The notes beneath the pieces were generated by a model that had not been told where the DNA came from, did no database searches, and worked only from the letters and a program-made list of their open reading frames with translations. Below are positions 34,072 through 42,876 of a stretch of 64,000 bases of DNA, in pieces; position 1 is the first letter of the stretch; each line of letters opens with the position of its first letter. Position numbers and translations under genes: made by a program. Origin of the DNA: Rhodococcus sp. G-MC3 (lineage in GTDB: Bacteria > Actinomycetota > Actinomycetes > Mycobacteriales > Mycobacteriaceae); the NCBI RefSeq assembly GCF_030063335.1, contig NZ_JASISW010000017.1, forward strand, positions 1 through 64,000, written 5' to 3'.

Positions 34072-34329
34072 TCAGTTCGTCAGCTGTGAGATGGCGGCGG
34101 CGATGGCGTCGATGCTGCCGAACGTGGACTTCTGGAGCATCGTGTCAGGGAACTCGACGTCGAACTCGTCCTCCAGCGCGATCATCACGTTGACGCTTGC
34201 ATGCGACGTGAGGCCGCTGTCGTACAGATCTGCCGCTGCGTCCAGGTCGACCGCCGACACCGGAAGCTTGCCGAATTTGTTCAGAACATCTCGAACGCGG
34301 CTGACATCTTCAGAGTTGAGTGTCTCCAT
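34072..34329 (-). CDS. acyl/aminoacyl carrier protein, 85 aa
   Basis: The start is the ATG at 34329, preceded by CTGGAGGTTCG, rather than the start of the longer open frame at 34518. The fold is that of a carrier protein: an acidic helical bundle with DLYDSGLTSHASVNVMIALE, in which the serine of LTSH is at the phosphopantetheine position. The DLYD(S/A)GLTS-x-A-S-V pattern is that of carriers served by aminoacyl-synthetase homologs rather than the GxDSL of fatty-acid ACP. It is the first gene of the leftward operon. Confidence 0.85.
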   Translation of the reverse strand: METLNSEDVSRVRDVLNKFGKLPVSAVDLDAAADLYDSGLTSHASVNVMIALEDEFDVEFPDTMLQKSTFGSIDAIAAAISQLTN

Positions 34330-34437
34330 GCGAACCTCCAGCGAATCTCGTGAAACCCGAGACCGGACGGCCTCGCGAATGACCGTGGGCCGAAGACACA
34401 TGACGGATTCGACCCAGCAGTCTCCCCAGACCCACCC

Positions 34438-34458
34438 AAACAATATCTTAGATTGTTT
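34438..34458 (-). promoter_or_regulatory. inverted repeat over a candidate -10 element, carrier-protein operon
   Basis: AAACAAT (34438-34444) and ATTGTTT (34452-34458) are perfect inverted arms around a 7-base spacer. Read leftward the spacer and arm contain TAAGAT, a good -10 hexamer, about 115 bases before the carrier-protein start. The arrangement suggests a repressor operator on the promoter of the long unit. No clear -35 is present. Confidence 0.45.
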
Positions 34459-34473
34459 TTTGGCGTTGGCGCG

Positions 34474-34501
34474 TTGACGTAGTTTGCTGACGCAATATTT
34501 T
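34474..34501 (+). promoter_or_regulatory. candidate rightward promoter for Hsp70-like paralog 2
   Basis: TTGACG (34474-34479) and TATTTT (34496-34501) are spaced by 16 bases and point toward the gene at 34661. They lie in the 331-base AT-rich interval between the divergent carrier-protein and Hsp70-like genes, which contains no coding sequence I can support. Confidence 0.35.
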
Positions 34502-34660
34502 CCCGTCGCCGTGTCCACCTGCGATTACACCACGAAAGCCTGTGGCGAACGACGCAATTCTTTTCTCGAAGGTCGAGGCCAAGTGCACGGATTGGTTCGT
34601 GCTCCCCGCGCCGAAGTACAGTGGGCAGTACGTCGGGGCTCGTACAGATGAAGGAATTTT

Positions 34661-36139
34661 TTGCCGATGGGTGGAGTCTGCGGCGTGGCCGTGGAGTCGG
34701 AGGCCGTTCGAATCTCGTATTTTCGGGACGGGCAGCGTGTCGAGGACTCGATTGATGCCGAGGGGGCTCGATGGCTCCTGAACGGCAAACTTCTCGACTG
34801 TGGACCGTTCGACGACGTCGTCCTCACCGGTCGCGATTCCGACGTCGTCGAGTCCTTGCTCGCTTCATTGAGCGCCGGTGACAACTCCACCATCAGGATG
34901 GTCGACGAAGGCGCCGCGCTGCTGGCCTACGCCCGATCGATAAACCAACTTGCAGGTGCACGTGCGCTGCTCGTGCTCGATCTCGGCAGACATGGGACAT
35001 CCGCTTTCACGCTCGATGTCGCGGCCGGCGAAGTTCTGCGATCCGCCCGACGGTCTGCGCTGTCCGGTGAAGCGCTCGACGACATCGTCGAGCGGATTGT
35101 CATCGGCAAGGGCATTCTTCCTCCCGCGCAGGGGCCAGAGGCCGAGGCAGAGTACCGAGCATTCTTCCGAGAACTGAAAGAACTCGTGACGTCGTCGGCG
35201 GGGGTGCGGGCGCCCGGTGACGGCCCGATGCTTCTCACTCGCGGTGAGTTCGAAGTAGCCATCACCGCGACTGTTCTGCAGACGCTGGCCTGGGCCGCAC
35301 CCACCGATCCCGATGCCGTGCTGCTCATCGGCGGGGGCGCGCACATTCCTCTGGTCAAGAAGCTCACCGAGCAGGAATGGACCGTTCCGCTCATCGTTCC
35401 CGAGTCACCTGGATCGGTAATTCTCGAAGGCGCAGCACTCGAAGCCACACCGCTGGTGCATCAAGTCGAGATCGACGAGGCCCGCGAGAGCGAGGTACTC
35501 GCTCTCGCTGCGATCGACGATCTGGAGTCGCCGACCACGCCCATCCGCGTCGTCGCCGAGGAGTCTGCTGGGCCGTCCTATCCTCACGCGGCGAGCGTCC
35601 CCGTCGTGTCGCAGGCGCCTGCCTTGCCCGCTGTTTCTTCGTCACCGTCACCGGATGTCGCGTCATCGCCATCTCGACGCCGCATCCGGTGGTCTCTCCG
35701 CGATGCAGCAGGATTTGCCGGCGTCGCTGCCGTCGTACTGCTCGTGTGGGCTGTGATCTTCGTGCGCGGGGACACTCCACCGCCGCCCGGTATCGGCGTC
35801 GACCCGGCTGGCGCTGTGACCGGGACGCCGTCCATCGCGGAGGGTGTACCGGCGCTGACGGGGCCTGCTGTACCCGCGCCTGCTGCTCCTGCATCTGTGA
35901 ATCCCGGTGCCCTTGATCCCGGTGCCCTAAATCCTGATACGGAGCCGCCGGCCGGCTCCGACGGCGAGGAACCACCCATGCAAGGCCCGGGGTTGAACCG
36001 GACGCAAGGCGATCCGGCATCTGCCGCAGGCACCTCCACCGAGGGTGCTTTGGTCGATACCGAGGATTCGGGTTCCGCGCCTCAGGCGGACACGCTTGGC
36101 GGTTTGGACGATGGAACCGGGATCGGGGTCGGCAATTGA
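34661..36139 (+). CDS. membrane-anchored Hsp70-like protein (paralog 2), 492 aa
   Basis: AAGGA at 34651-34655 lies five bases before a TTG at 34661 and eleven before an ATG at 34667, so either may be used. The ATPase half (about 1-260) is shortened. Phosphate-2 region LVLDLGRHGTSAFTLD lies near 102-117 and adenosine region VLLIGGGAHIPLVKKL near 225-240, but the first phosphate loop is only CGVAVESEAVRISYF. A helix at about 349-369 is followed by a 120-residue Pro/Gly/Ala-rich outer tail with repeated PGALDPGALNP units. It lies 103 bases upstream of paralog 3 on the same strand. Confidence 0.8.
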   Translation: MPMGGVCGVAVESEAVRISYFRDGQRVEDSIDAEGARWLLNGKLLDCGPFDDVVLTGRDSDVVESLLASLSAGDNSTIRMVDEGAALLAYARSINQLAGARALLVLDLGRHGTSAFTLDVAAGEVLRSARRSALSGEALDDIVERIVIGKGILPPAQGPEAEAEYRAFFRELKELVTSSAGVRAPGDGPMLLTRGEFEVAITATVLQTLAWAAPTDPDAVLLIGGGAHIPLVKKLTEQEWTVPLIVPESPGSVILEGAALEATPLVHQVEIDEARESEVLALAAIDDLESPTTPIRVVAEESAGPSYPHAASVPVVSQAPALPAVSSSPSPDVASSPSRRRIRWSLRDAAGFAGVAAVVLLVWAVIFVRGDTPPPPGIGVDPAGAVTGTPSIAEGVPALTGPAVPAPAAPASVNPGALDPGALNPDTEPPAGSDGEEPPMQGPGLNRTQGDPASAAGTSTEGALVDTEDSGSAPQADTLGGLDDGTGIGVGN

Positions 36140-36242
36140 CAGCCCGGCGGCCCAGGGCCGCGACACGAGATGCCCTCGCACCCGGTAGCGTTGCGAGCCG
36201 GACGAGAAGTGACAAGTGTGCTGACGAAGTGAGGCCGGGACG

Positions 36243-38045
36243 ATGACCGTGTTGCTGGGGGTGTCCATGGGCGCCCACGCCGTGCGTATGGCCCTGCCTC
36301 GCAACGGTGCGGCCACGGCTCCCGTCAGGTCGGCATCACGGCTCCTCGAAGCTCCCCAGCAGCTCTTTTTCAGGAATCAGGTCATCGACACCGTCGATGA
36401 CGACGTCGAGTACCTCGCCGCCGAGTCGATCAGTGCGCTTGCTGCCGAGTCGGAGCCATTGATGGCAACGGGCGTCGCGTATCGAGACGAGCATCAAGCG
36501 GACACTTTGCACCGCGCCCTGGAACACCAGCATTTGCAGAACTACCACCTCGTGCATGAGGTGGAGGCGGTCGTCGAGTATCTGATCGCCAGTGGCGAGG
36601 CGGCCGGATATTCCACCGTCGCGCTGTACGACCTCGGAAGTTCCGGCCTCAACATCAGTGTCGTCGACCTGGCGAATCGACGAGTGATCACGACTCGTCG
36701 TAGTACCGAGTTCAGCGGCGATCAGTTCGACGCGATTCTCCGCGACAATCAGCTCATCCGCCTCGGTAAGGCAAGCGATGCGCCGGACATCAAGCTCTTC
36801 ACCCGTCGTTGCCGAGTGGCGAAGGAGCGGTTGTCCGGAAACGACGCCGTGTGCCTGCCCGACGACAGTGGAATGATCTTGCTCTCTCGCGACAGCTACG
36901 AAACGCTGATCACCGACGAGGTCGATCGTTCCATCGAATTTGCGCGCGAGGTGCTGATCTCCGCGAACGTGCCGATCGACGCAGTCGTCCTGATCGGCGG
37001 CGGATCGCGAATTCCGCTGGTTCACAACCGGGTCGGCCCCTCGCTCGATCTGCATGCGGTGACGCCCAACGAGCCGGAATCAGTGGCTGCCCGTGGGGCC
37101 GCACTGTCGGCGCGCCCGGTCGAAGGCCGACAGGTCGGTGACCGAACGCGCGCTCCCGCAGGGAAACCGGTATCTGCCGCAGCTGTTTCGGGTGTAACAG
37201 CTGTCTCGGGTGTTACAGCTGCTTCGAGTGTTGCCACAGCGACGCCCCGGCCGACCGACGCGACGCCGACCATTGCAATCTCGCGCACCGACCTGCCTGT
37301 GGCGCTGCCGCCGCTCGCTTCGCTGCCCACAAATTTCTCTGCCGCTGCTGCACGTCCTGTTCCGGCGCGCTCTGCTGCAGATCGGCCGATCGCGCCGTCG
37401 ACGGGATCTGCTGTGTCGGAGCCGAACGCGGTGCTGGACCAACCTCGTCGAGCGGAACCTCCGCTGGTCGAGCCGCCTGAGCGTCCGGCCCCGGAAACCA
37501 CTGAAGACGCAAGGCCCGCGGACAAAGACAGGCATTTCGCTTTGAAGAACGTCTACTGGCTCGACGCCGATTACGAGGACGACGACGGCGAGGACGAGTC
37601 GGTGCGCAAGCGCCGTCAGGTTCGATCGTGGTCGATCGTCGGAGTAGCCGCAGCGGCTGTCCTTGCCGTCTCGGGCTTTCTTCTGACGCGGCCGAGCGCG
37701 GAACCAGCCGTAGTGGACACGGCCGTCACCCAAGCTCCTGCGACGAGTGCTGCTCCAACCACCCCTGCGGCGGCGCCTGCACCCAGCCCGTCGGCCGTCC
37801 CGGTTGTACCTGTGGTTCCGCCTGCTCCGGTCGCCCCGACCGAGGAGCCCGTTGCACCCGAACCCACTGCAGTGGAAGATGAGCCGGAGAGCTCGCCGAC
37901 TCAGGAAGCTCCCCCTGCCCCGACGGTCACCGAGGTCGCGCCCGCGCCGGTGCCGCCACCTGCGCCTGCACCACCGCAAACCATCCCCGGGTTCCCTGGT
38001 TTCACCTTGCCAACGATTCCGCCGCTGTTCCCGCCTGCTCCGTAG
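36243..38045 (+). CDS. membrane-anchored Hsp70-like protein (paralog 3), 600 aa
   Basis: The best preserved short-form member. First loop LLGVSMGAHAVRMALP, phosphate-2 VALYDLGSSGLNISVVD near 126-142, connecting-type helix with RRCRVAKERLS near 188-198, and adenosine loop VVLIGGGSRIPLV near 248-260. Residues 268-455 form a long Ala/Pro/Thr-rich cytosolic linker, a helix follows at about 463-482, and an outer tail of about 115 residues is Pro/Ala/Val-rich, ending IPGFPGFTLPTIPPLFPPAP. The first half aligns throughout with paralog 1 at 13726. Probably co-transcribed with paralog 2. Confidence 0.85.
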   Translation: MTVLLGVSMGAHAVRMALPRNGAATAPVRSASRLLEAPQQLFFRNQVIDTVDDDVEYLAAESISALAAESEPLMATGVAYRDEHQADTLHRALEHQHLQNYHLVHEVEAVVEYLIASGEAAGYSTVALYDLGSSGLNISVVDLANRRVITTRRSTEFSGDQFDAILRDNQLIRLGKASDAPDIKLFTRRCRVAKERLSGNDAVCLPDDSGMILLSRDSYETLITDEVDRSIEFAREVLISANVPIDAVVLIGGGSRIPLVHNRVGPSLDLHAVTPNEPESVAARGAALSARPVEGRQVGDRTRAPAGKPVSAAAVSGVTAVSGVTAASSVATATPRPTDATPTIAISRTDLPVALPPLASLPTNFSAAAARPVPARSAADRPIAPSTGSAVSEPNAVLDQPRRAEPPLVEPPERPAPETTEDARPADKDRHFALKNVYWLDADYEDDDGEDESVRKRRQVRSWSIVGVAAAAVLAVSGFLLTRPSAEPAVVDTAVTQAPATSAAPTTPAAAPAPSPSAVPVVPVVPPAPVAPTEEPVAPEPTAVEDEPESSPTQEAPPAPTVTEVAPAPVPPPAPAPPQTIPGFPGFTLPTIPPLFPPAP

Positions 38046-38067
38046 GGCGACTTCGTCGCACGTGCGT

Positions 38068-38095
38068 GGAAATACGTCCCAGGGGACGTATTTCC
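38068..38095. terminator. bidirectional stem-loop between convergent genes
   Basis: GGAAATACGTCCC (38068-38080) pairs perfectly with 38083-38095 around a two-base centre. It sits between the convergent Hsp70-like gene and the Lrp-type gene and could stop transcription from either side. Confidence 0.75.
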
Positions 38096-38097
38096 AT

Positions 38098-38619
38098 TCA
38101 CATACGAGTGGCGCTGTTACGCGGCCTCACGTGTTCGAAGATCAGGATCGTTTCGGTAGCCGCGACAGCGGGATGCGCGCTGAGGTTGTCGACTACGAAG
38201 TTTCTTAGCGCATTGGTGTCCGCTGTGGCGATCTGGATCAGGAAGTCGTCGGCACCGGCGATGAAGTAGATGTTCAACACCTCGTGCAGCGCGGCGATCT
38301 GTTTGCCGAATTCACTGATACGGCGTCGGGCGTCGGCTTGTAGGCGCACCGAGATCATCGCCTGAATACCCTGCCCGAGCGTCTCGGGGTCGATCTCGGC
38401 GTGGAATCCGCGGATCACTCCGCGTTCGATGAGCGACCGCACGCGCCCGAGCGCGGTGGAGGGTGCGATCCCCGCCGCGGCAGCGAGAACGTTGTTGGGG
38501 ATTCGAGCGTCACGCCTGAGTTCATCGATCAGGATGTGGTCGATCTCGTCGAGGCGCGGCCGAAGATCCTTCGGAACCCGCGGCGATGTACCACTCTTGG
38601 ATGAACTTTCCGGACTCAT
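38098..38619 (-). CDS. Lrp/AsnC-family regulator, AldR-like, 173 aa
   Basis: A winged helix-turn-helix at about 25-75 (LDEIDHILIDELRRDARIPN, then STALGRVRSLIERGVI) is followed by the Lrp ligand-binding alpha/beta domain with VLNIYFIAGADDFLIQIA near 115. It is divergent from alanine dehydrogenase with 96 bases between starts. The mycobacterial equivalent AldR controls ald in response to amino acids, so regulation of the neighbouring ald gene is very likely. Confidence 0.85.
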   Translation of the reverse strand: MSPESSSKSGTSPRVPKDLRPRLDEIDHILIDELRRDARIPNNVLAAAAGIAPSTALGRVRSLIERGVIRGFHAEIDPETLGQGIQAMISVRLQADARRRISEFGKQIAALHEVLNIYFIAGADDFLIQIATADTNALRNFVVDNLSAHPAVAATETILIFEHVRPRNSATRM

Positions 38620-38633
38620 AGCGCCAATCTACA

Positions 38634-38676
38634 GAATTATGTTCACATCGGTTGTAGGTATTTCTCCAGATAATTC
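38634..38676. promoter_or_regulatory. inverted repeat in the lrp-ald intergenic region
   Basis: GAATTAT (38634-38640) and ATAATTC (38670-38676) are perfect inverted heptamers 29 bases apart in an AT-rich divergent control region. The spacing suits binding of an octameric Lrp-family protein. Confidence 0.5.
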
Positions 38677-38715
38677 ATAGTTGGGCCAATCGACCGAACG
38701 CTTTTGGAGGCGGCC

Positions 38716-39798
38716 ATGAAGATCGGAATCCCACGCGAGATCAAAAACCACGAATATCGGGTGGCCATCACTCCGGCAGGCGTGCATGAGCTGGTCACCC
38801 GCGGACACGAGGTGATCATCGAGACCGACGCCGGTGCCGGCTCATCGTTCTCCGATACCGATTACAAGGCGGCAGGTGCACTGATCTTCACGAGCGCCGA
38901 CGAGGTGTGGGAAGCGGCTGATCTGCTGCTCAAGGTCAAGGAGCCCATTGCCGAGGAGTACTCACGGCTGAGAGAGGGGCAGGTGCTGTTCACGTACCTG
39001 CATCTCGCGGCATCGAAGGCATGCACCGATGCGCTACTGGAATCGGGAACAACGTCGATCGCGTACGAGACCGTCACGGCATCCGACGGTTCACTGCCAC
39101 TTCTCGCCCCGATGAGCGAGGTCGCAGGTCGGCTCGCGCCGCAGGCCGGGGCGTACCACATGATGGCCAGCGGAGGCGGCCGCGGAGTTCTGATGGGCGG
39201 AGTGCCAGGGGTGAAACCCGCCAACGTCGTAGTCATCGGCGCCGGTGTCTCGGGCCGCAATGCCGTCGCGATTGCTCACGGGATGCATGCCGACGTCACG
39301 GTGTTGGATCTGAATGTGCGAGCGCTGCGAGCGATCGACGATCAATACCGGGGCGGCGTCAAGACCCTCGTCTCCAACGCGTTCGAGCTCGAACAGGCCG
39401 TTCTCGCTGCAGACATGGTGATCGGCGCAGTACTCGTCCCGGGCGCCAGGGCGCCGAAGCTGATCTCCAACAGCCTGGTTCAGCGGATGAAACCGGGCTC
39501 GGTGCTCGTCGACATCGCCATCGATCAGGGCGGCTGCTTCGAGGATTCGGTCCCGACCACGCATGCCGATCCCACCTACCGCGTCCACGAATCCGTCTTC
39601 TACTGCGTGGCGAACATGCCGGGTGCAGTCCCGCGCACATCCACCTACGCGCTGACCAACGCGACGTTGCCCTACGTACTCGCGCTCGCGGACAAGGGTT
39701 GGGAAGCCGCATGCGAGTCCGATCCGGGTCTGAGAGACGGGCTGAGTACCCATGCGGGTGCGTTGCTTTCGGAGTCGGTAGCTGCGGCTTTCGCCTGA
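38716..39798 (+). CDS. ald: alanine dehydrogenase, 360 aa
   Basis: TTTTGGAGGCGGCC precedes ATG 38716. The start MKIGIPREIKNHEYRVAITP, the substrate-side YLHLAAS histidine, MMASGGGRGVLMGG and the NAD-binding VVIGAGVSGRNAVAIA are diagnostic of Ald. It interconverts alanine and pyruvate plus ammonia using NAD. Length is normal. The divergent Lrp-type gene is its probable regulator. An alanine transaminase gene lies 1.7 kb downstream, so this short stretch concentrates alanine metabolism. Confidence 0.95.
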   Translation: MKIGIPREIKNHEYRVAITPAGVHELVTRGHEVIIETDAGAGSSFSDTDYKAAGALIFTSADEVWEAADLLLKVKEPIAEEYSRLREGQVLFTYLHLAASKACTDALLESGTTSIAYETVTASDGSLPLLAPMSEVAGRLAPQAGAYHMMASGGGRGVLMGGVPGVKPANVVVIGAGVSGRNAVAIAHGMHADVTVLDLNVRALRAIDDQYRGGVKTLVSNAFELEQAVLAADMVIGAVLVPGARAPKLISNSLVQRMKPGSVLVDIAIDQGGCFEDSVPTTHADPTYRVHESVFYCVANMPGAVPRTSTYALTNATLPYVLALADKGWEAACESDPGLRDGLSTHAGALLSESVAAAFA

Positions 39799-39813
39799 GT
39801 GCGACTGCGCCGC

Positions 39814-39912
39814 CCGTGCGTGTTCAGGAACATCAGGCTGTACATAAACACTCACGGCTTCCCACCTGCACGTGCGCGTTTAATTACGTCAGGGTGTACT
39901 TGAACGCGCACG
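39814..39912. repeat. two adjacent imperfect palindromes related to the 3471 element
   Basis: First palindrome: 39814-39824 with 39847-39857, 11-base arms, one mismatch. Second: 39871-39882 with 39901-39912, 12-base arms, one mismatch. The region 39862-39887 repeats, with two or three changes, the left part of the palindrome at 3471. It lies in the convergent gap between ald and the YibE/F-type gene and may also end transcription. Confidence 0.65.
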
Positions 39913-39926
39913 GGTAAGCAGCCGCG

Positions 39927-41255
39927 CTACCGCGAATGTCGCCCCGATTTTCTCGGAGCGGCTATAGGAGCCGGCGCGGGTGTCGGTGCCGGGACCGGGG
40001 CAAGCTTGCCGCCGGCCGGCGAACGTGACACTCCGCCGGGCCTCGCGAGCATTGCGGCGATCGCGGTGGTCAGCGGAACCGACAGCGACAACGCGATCCC
40101 GCCGACAGACGAGCGGACGATCTCGATGGCAACGGCGTCACCGGTCAGGACATCCTGAATGGATCTTCCGGCAACGCTGAACAGCAGCAGCAACGGCAGT
40201 GCTCCGCCCGCATAGGCGAGCACGAGGGTGTAGACGGTGCTCGCGATATGGTCGCGGCCGACGCGCATCGCCGACGAGAAAATGTGCCGCCTGGTGGCGG
40301 TCCCGTCGGCGGATGCAATTTCGAACGCGGCCGATGCCTGCGTGATGGTGACATCGTTGAGGACGCCGAGGGAGCCGATGATGAACCCCGCCAGGAGAAG
40401 CCCGGTGATGCTGACCTGCTGGATGTACGCCTGCACGTCGGTGTTCTGTTCCTCGGACAGTCCCGTCAAGTGGGTCATTCGAATCGCAACGTAGGACAAT
40501 GCCGCTGCCAGCGCCATCGATGTCAACGTCCCCAACAGGGCAGCACTCGTCCGTAGATTCACGCCGTGTGCCAGGTACAGAACGGCGTACAGGATGATCG
40601 CTCCGGCGACCAGCGCGACGGGGATGGCCGGTGAGCCGTCGAGAAGCGCAGGCAGCATGAATACGACGAGCACCGCGAACGCGACGATGAGTCCGAGGAG
40701 AGCTCGGAAGCCACGCCACCGCGCGACGACGCAAATCACAACGGCAAACACTCCGACGATGATCGACAATGGCAAGCCGCGCGCGAAGTCGTTGAACGAA
40801 TACTGCGTTGTTCCGGACGGATCCGTCGCCCGGACGAGCCGAATGCTTTCCCCGGTACGGAGATCCGGTTGCCCTGGACCCGGAGCGATTTCGACGAGCG
40901 TTCGGGTACCTGCATTGGGGCCGGAGTCGATGGTGACGATGCTGCGCTGGCAGTCGTATCCCGCGTTGACCGGTGGCGTCGGGTTTCCGGTGAACACCTT
41001 GCCCGAAGAAGCGCTTCCGCACGGACCGATGTCCTGGGACACGACGGTTCCCGCTTCGGAGTTGACGGCGCCGCCGCTGGAGGTCTGAAACGGAAGGGGA
41101 ATGTCGACGTTCTGCTTGGCGGGCCACAGCACGATTGCCCCTGCGACTACCGCGATCCCGATAGCGATGAGTAGACCTACGACTATGCGTGCAGCGACGG
41201 GACCGACCGGTGCGGGTCCGGTGCTGTGTCCATGTCCATGACCGTGTGACTCCAC
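39927..41255 (-). CDS. YibE/F family membrane protein, 442 aa
   Basis: A His/Gly-rich cytosolic start (ESHGHGHGHSTG) precedes one helix near 23-43, an extracytoplasmic domain of about 120 residues, and seven further helices from about 158 to 400. Segments LYLAHGVNLRTSAALLGTL and FIIGSLGVLNDVTITQASA match YibE/F proteins. The C-terminal tail is Pro/Ala-rich. The histidine-rich start might bind metal. The family has no firmly established activity that I know of. Confidence 0.85.
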   Translation of the reverse strand: MESHGHGHGHSTGPAPVGPVAARIVVGLLIAIGIAVVAGAIVLWPAKQNVDIPLPFQTSSGGAVNSEAGTVVSQDIGPCGSASSGKVFTGNPTPPVNAGYDCQRSIVTIDSGPNAGTRTLVEIAPGPGQPDLRTGESIRLVRATDPSGTTQYSFNDFARGLPLSIIVGVFAVVICVVARWRGFRALLGLIVAFAVLVVFMLPALLDGSPAIPVALVAGAIILYAVLYLAHGVNLRTSAALLGTLTSMALAAALSYVAIRMTHLTGLSEEQNTDVQAYIQQVSITGLLLAGFIIGSLGVLNDVTITQASAAFEIASADGTATRRHIFSSAMRVGRDHIASTVYTLVLAYAGGALPLLLLFSVAGRSIQDVLTGDAVAIEIVRSSVGGIALSLSVPLTTAIAAMLARPGGVSRSPAGGKLAPVPAPTPAPAPIAAPRKSGRHSR

Positions 41256-41322
41256 GGTGAGAGTTTAGAGGGTGGCTCGACGTGAGCCGGGCCTAGCAGT
41301 GAAAAGGGCATGTGTGGAGCTC

Positions 41323-41357
41323 GGTGGCGGGGAGCAGGGGGGGCGTCCCCCGCCACC
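41323..41357. terminator. GC-rich stem-loop after the transaminase gene
   Basis: GGTGGCGGGG (41323-41332) pairs perfectly with 41348-41357 around a 15-base loop. It lies in the 279-base gap between the two leftward genes, downstream of the transaminase. The rest of the gap shows no gene. Confidence 0.6.
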
Positions 41358-41534
41358 TTCCTGATCGACCCGGGGGGGTGGGATACGACCAGTGCTCGGG
41401 CACACAAGGTGCCGTCTGCCAATCTACAGAGATTGCGGCGGATGTGTTAGATCACGGCAGTGTTTTTTCCGTCACTTTCAATCACTTCTTCTACTTTCCG
41501 GTCAGTTAGTAGAATCCGCCATACTCCCTCGGAC

Positions 41535-42788
41535 CTACTGCTTGTACGACGAGAGGAAGTTGCCGAAACGTTCGATTGCGACCGACAGATCTCTCGCCCA
41601 GGGCAGCGTCACGATGCGAATGTGATCGTGTCCCGGCCAATTGAATCCGGTGCCCTGGACGACGAGAATCTTCTCCTGAAGCAGTAGGTCCTGGACGAGC
41701 TTCTCGTCGTCGTAGATCTCGTGGACCTCCGGATCGAGGCGAGGGAACGCGTACAAGGCACCACGCGGTTTGACGCACGAGACGCCGTCGATTTCGTTCA
41801 GCTTGGTCCAGGCGACATCGCGCTGTTCCAACAGACGGCCGCCGGGCAGGATCAGATCCTCGATACTCTGATGTCCACCGAGTGCCACCTGGATCGCGTG
41901 CTGTGCAGGAACATTGGGACACAACCTGGTCGACGCCAGCAGATCGATGCCTTCGATGAACCCGGCCGCGTGGTCTTTCGGTCCGGTGATCGCGAGCCAC
42001 CCGGCACGGTATCCAGCCACCCGGTACGCCTTGGACAGCCCGTTGTACGTCAGGCACAGCAGATCGGGAGCGAGGCTGGCCAGCGACGTGTGCTCGGCGT
42101 CGTCGTAGAGGATCCGGTCGTAGATCTCGTCGGCGAGCAGCAGCAGCTGGTGCTTGCGTGCCAGGTCGACGATGCCCTGCAGTACCTCTTTCGAGTACAC
42201 CGCACCCGTCGGGTTGTTGGGATTGATCACCAGCAGCGCGACGGTCTTGGGTGTAATTTTCGATTCGATATCGGCGAGGTCGGGGTTCCAACCGTTCTCC
42301 TCGTCGCACATGTAGTGCACGGCCTTGCCGCCGGACAGTGTTGTCATCGCAGTCCAGAGCGGGTAGTCGGGCGCCGGAATCAGCACCTCGTCACCGTCGT
42401 CGAGCAACGCCTGCATAGTCATCGTGATGAGTTCGGAGACACCGTTGCCCAGGTAGATGTCATCGACGTCGAGTTCGGGGAAACCGGGCTCGAGCTCGTA
42501 CCGCGTGACGATCGCACGCCTGGCGGAGAGGATGCCCTTCGACTCCGAATACCCCTGTGCGTACGGCAGCGCGGCGATCATGTCGCGGACGATGACGTCG
42601 GGTGCCTCGAACCCGAACGGTGCCGGGTTTCCGATGTTGAGTTTGAGGATTCGGTGGCCTTCCGCTTCGAGCCGCGCGGCGTGCCTGTGCACCGGACCGC
42701 GGATCTCGTACAGCACGTTCTGCAGCTTCGTCGACTGCTGGAGCGTGCGATGTTTGGTTCTCTGGTGGTCGGTCTGCGGAAGGCTCAC
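41535..42788 (-). CDS. alanine transaminase-type PLP aminotransferase, 417 aa
   Basis: A fold-type I aminotransferase with NIGNPAPFGF near 51, INPNNPTGAVYS near 188, DEIYDRILYD near 220, and the PLP-binding Lys253 in YNGLSKAYRVAGYRAGW. It resembles M. tuberculosis Rv0337c (named aspC, an alanine:2-oxoglutarate transaminase, AlaA/AlaT type). In that genome the gene lies directly beside the Fe-S reductase and the ini genes, as it nearly does here. It is divergent from the SRAP gene with 88 bases between. Confidence 0.9.
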   Translation of the reverse strand: MSLPQTDHQRTKHRTLQQSTKLQNVLYEIRGPVHRHAARLEAEGHRILKLNIGNPAPFGFEAPDVIVRDMIAALPYAQGYSESKGILSARRAIVTRYELEPGFPELDVDDIYLGNGVSELITMTMQALLDDGDEVLIPAPDYPLWTAMTTLSGGKAVHYMCDEENGWNPDLADIESKITPKTVALLVINPNNPTGAVYSKEVLQGIVDLARKHQLLLLADEIYDRILYDDAEHTSLASLAPDLLCLTYNGLSKAYRVAGYRAGWLAITGPKDHAAGFIEGIDLLASTRLCPNVPAQHAIQVALGGHQSIEDLILPGGRLLEQRDVAWTKLNEIDGVSCVKPRGALYAFPRLDPEVHEIYDDEKLVQDLLLQEKILVVQGTGFNWPGHDHIRIVTLPWARDLSVAIERFGNFLSSYKQ

Positions 42789-42876
42789 CCTCCCATCGTG
42801 CCAGGTGCGGCGCCGGAACCGCGAGGCATATTCGCTCGACGCCTACTTGTCGGTAGCGGGTGCGACAATCGAGAGC

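Larger units (their letters stand above)
16476..34329. other. envelope-glycan locus with aminoacyl-carrier-protein module
   Basis: The block comprises a rightward pair (DUF1839 protein, GH2 enzyme) facing a leftward series of eleven genes plus the carrier protein. The leftward genes mostly overlap or abut, so they are probably two transcription units: 34329 to 22014 and 21873 to 19961. It contains glycosyltransferases, a flippase and two glycoside hydrolases, which are the parts of a surface-polysaccharide pathway. It also contains a carrier protein, an aminoacyl ligase, an acyl-CoA-dehydrogenase-like enzyme and two acyl- or ester-handling proteins. A joint function is inferred. Confidence 0.7.
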
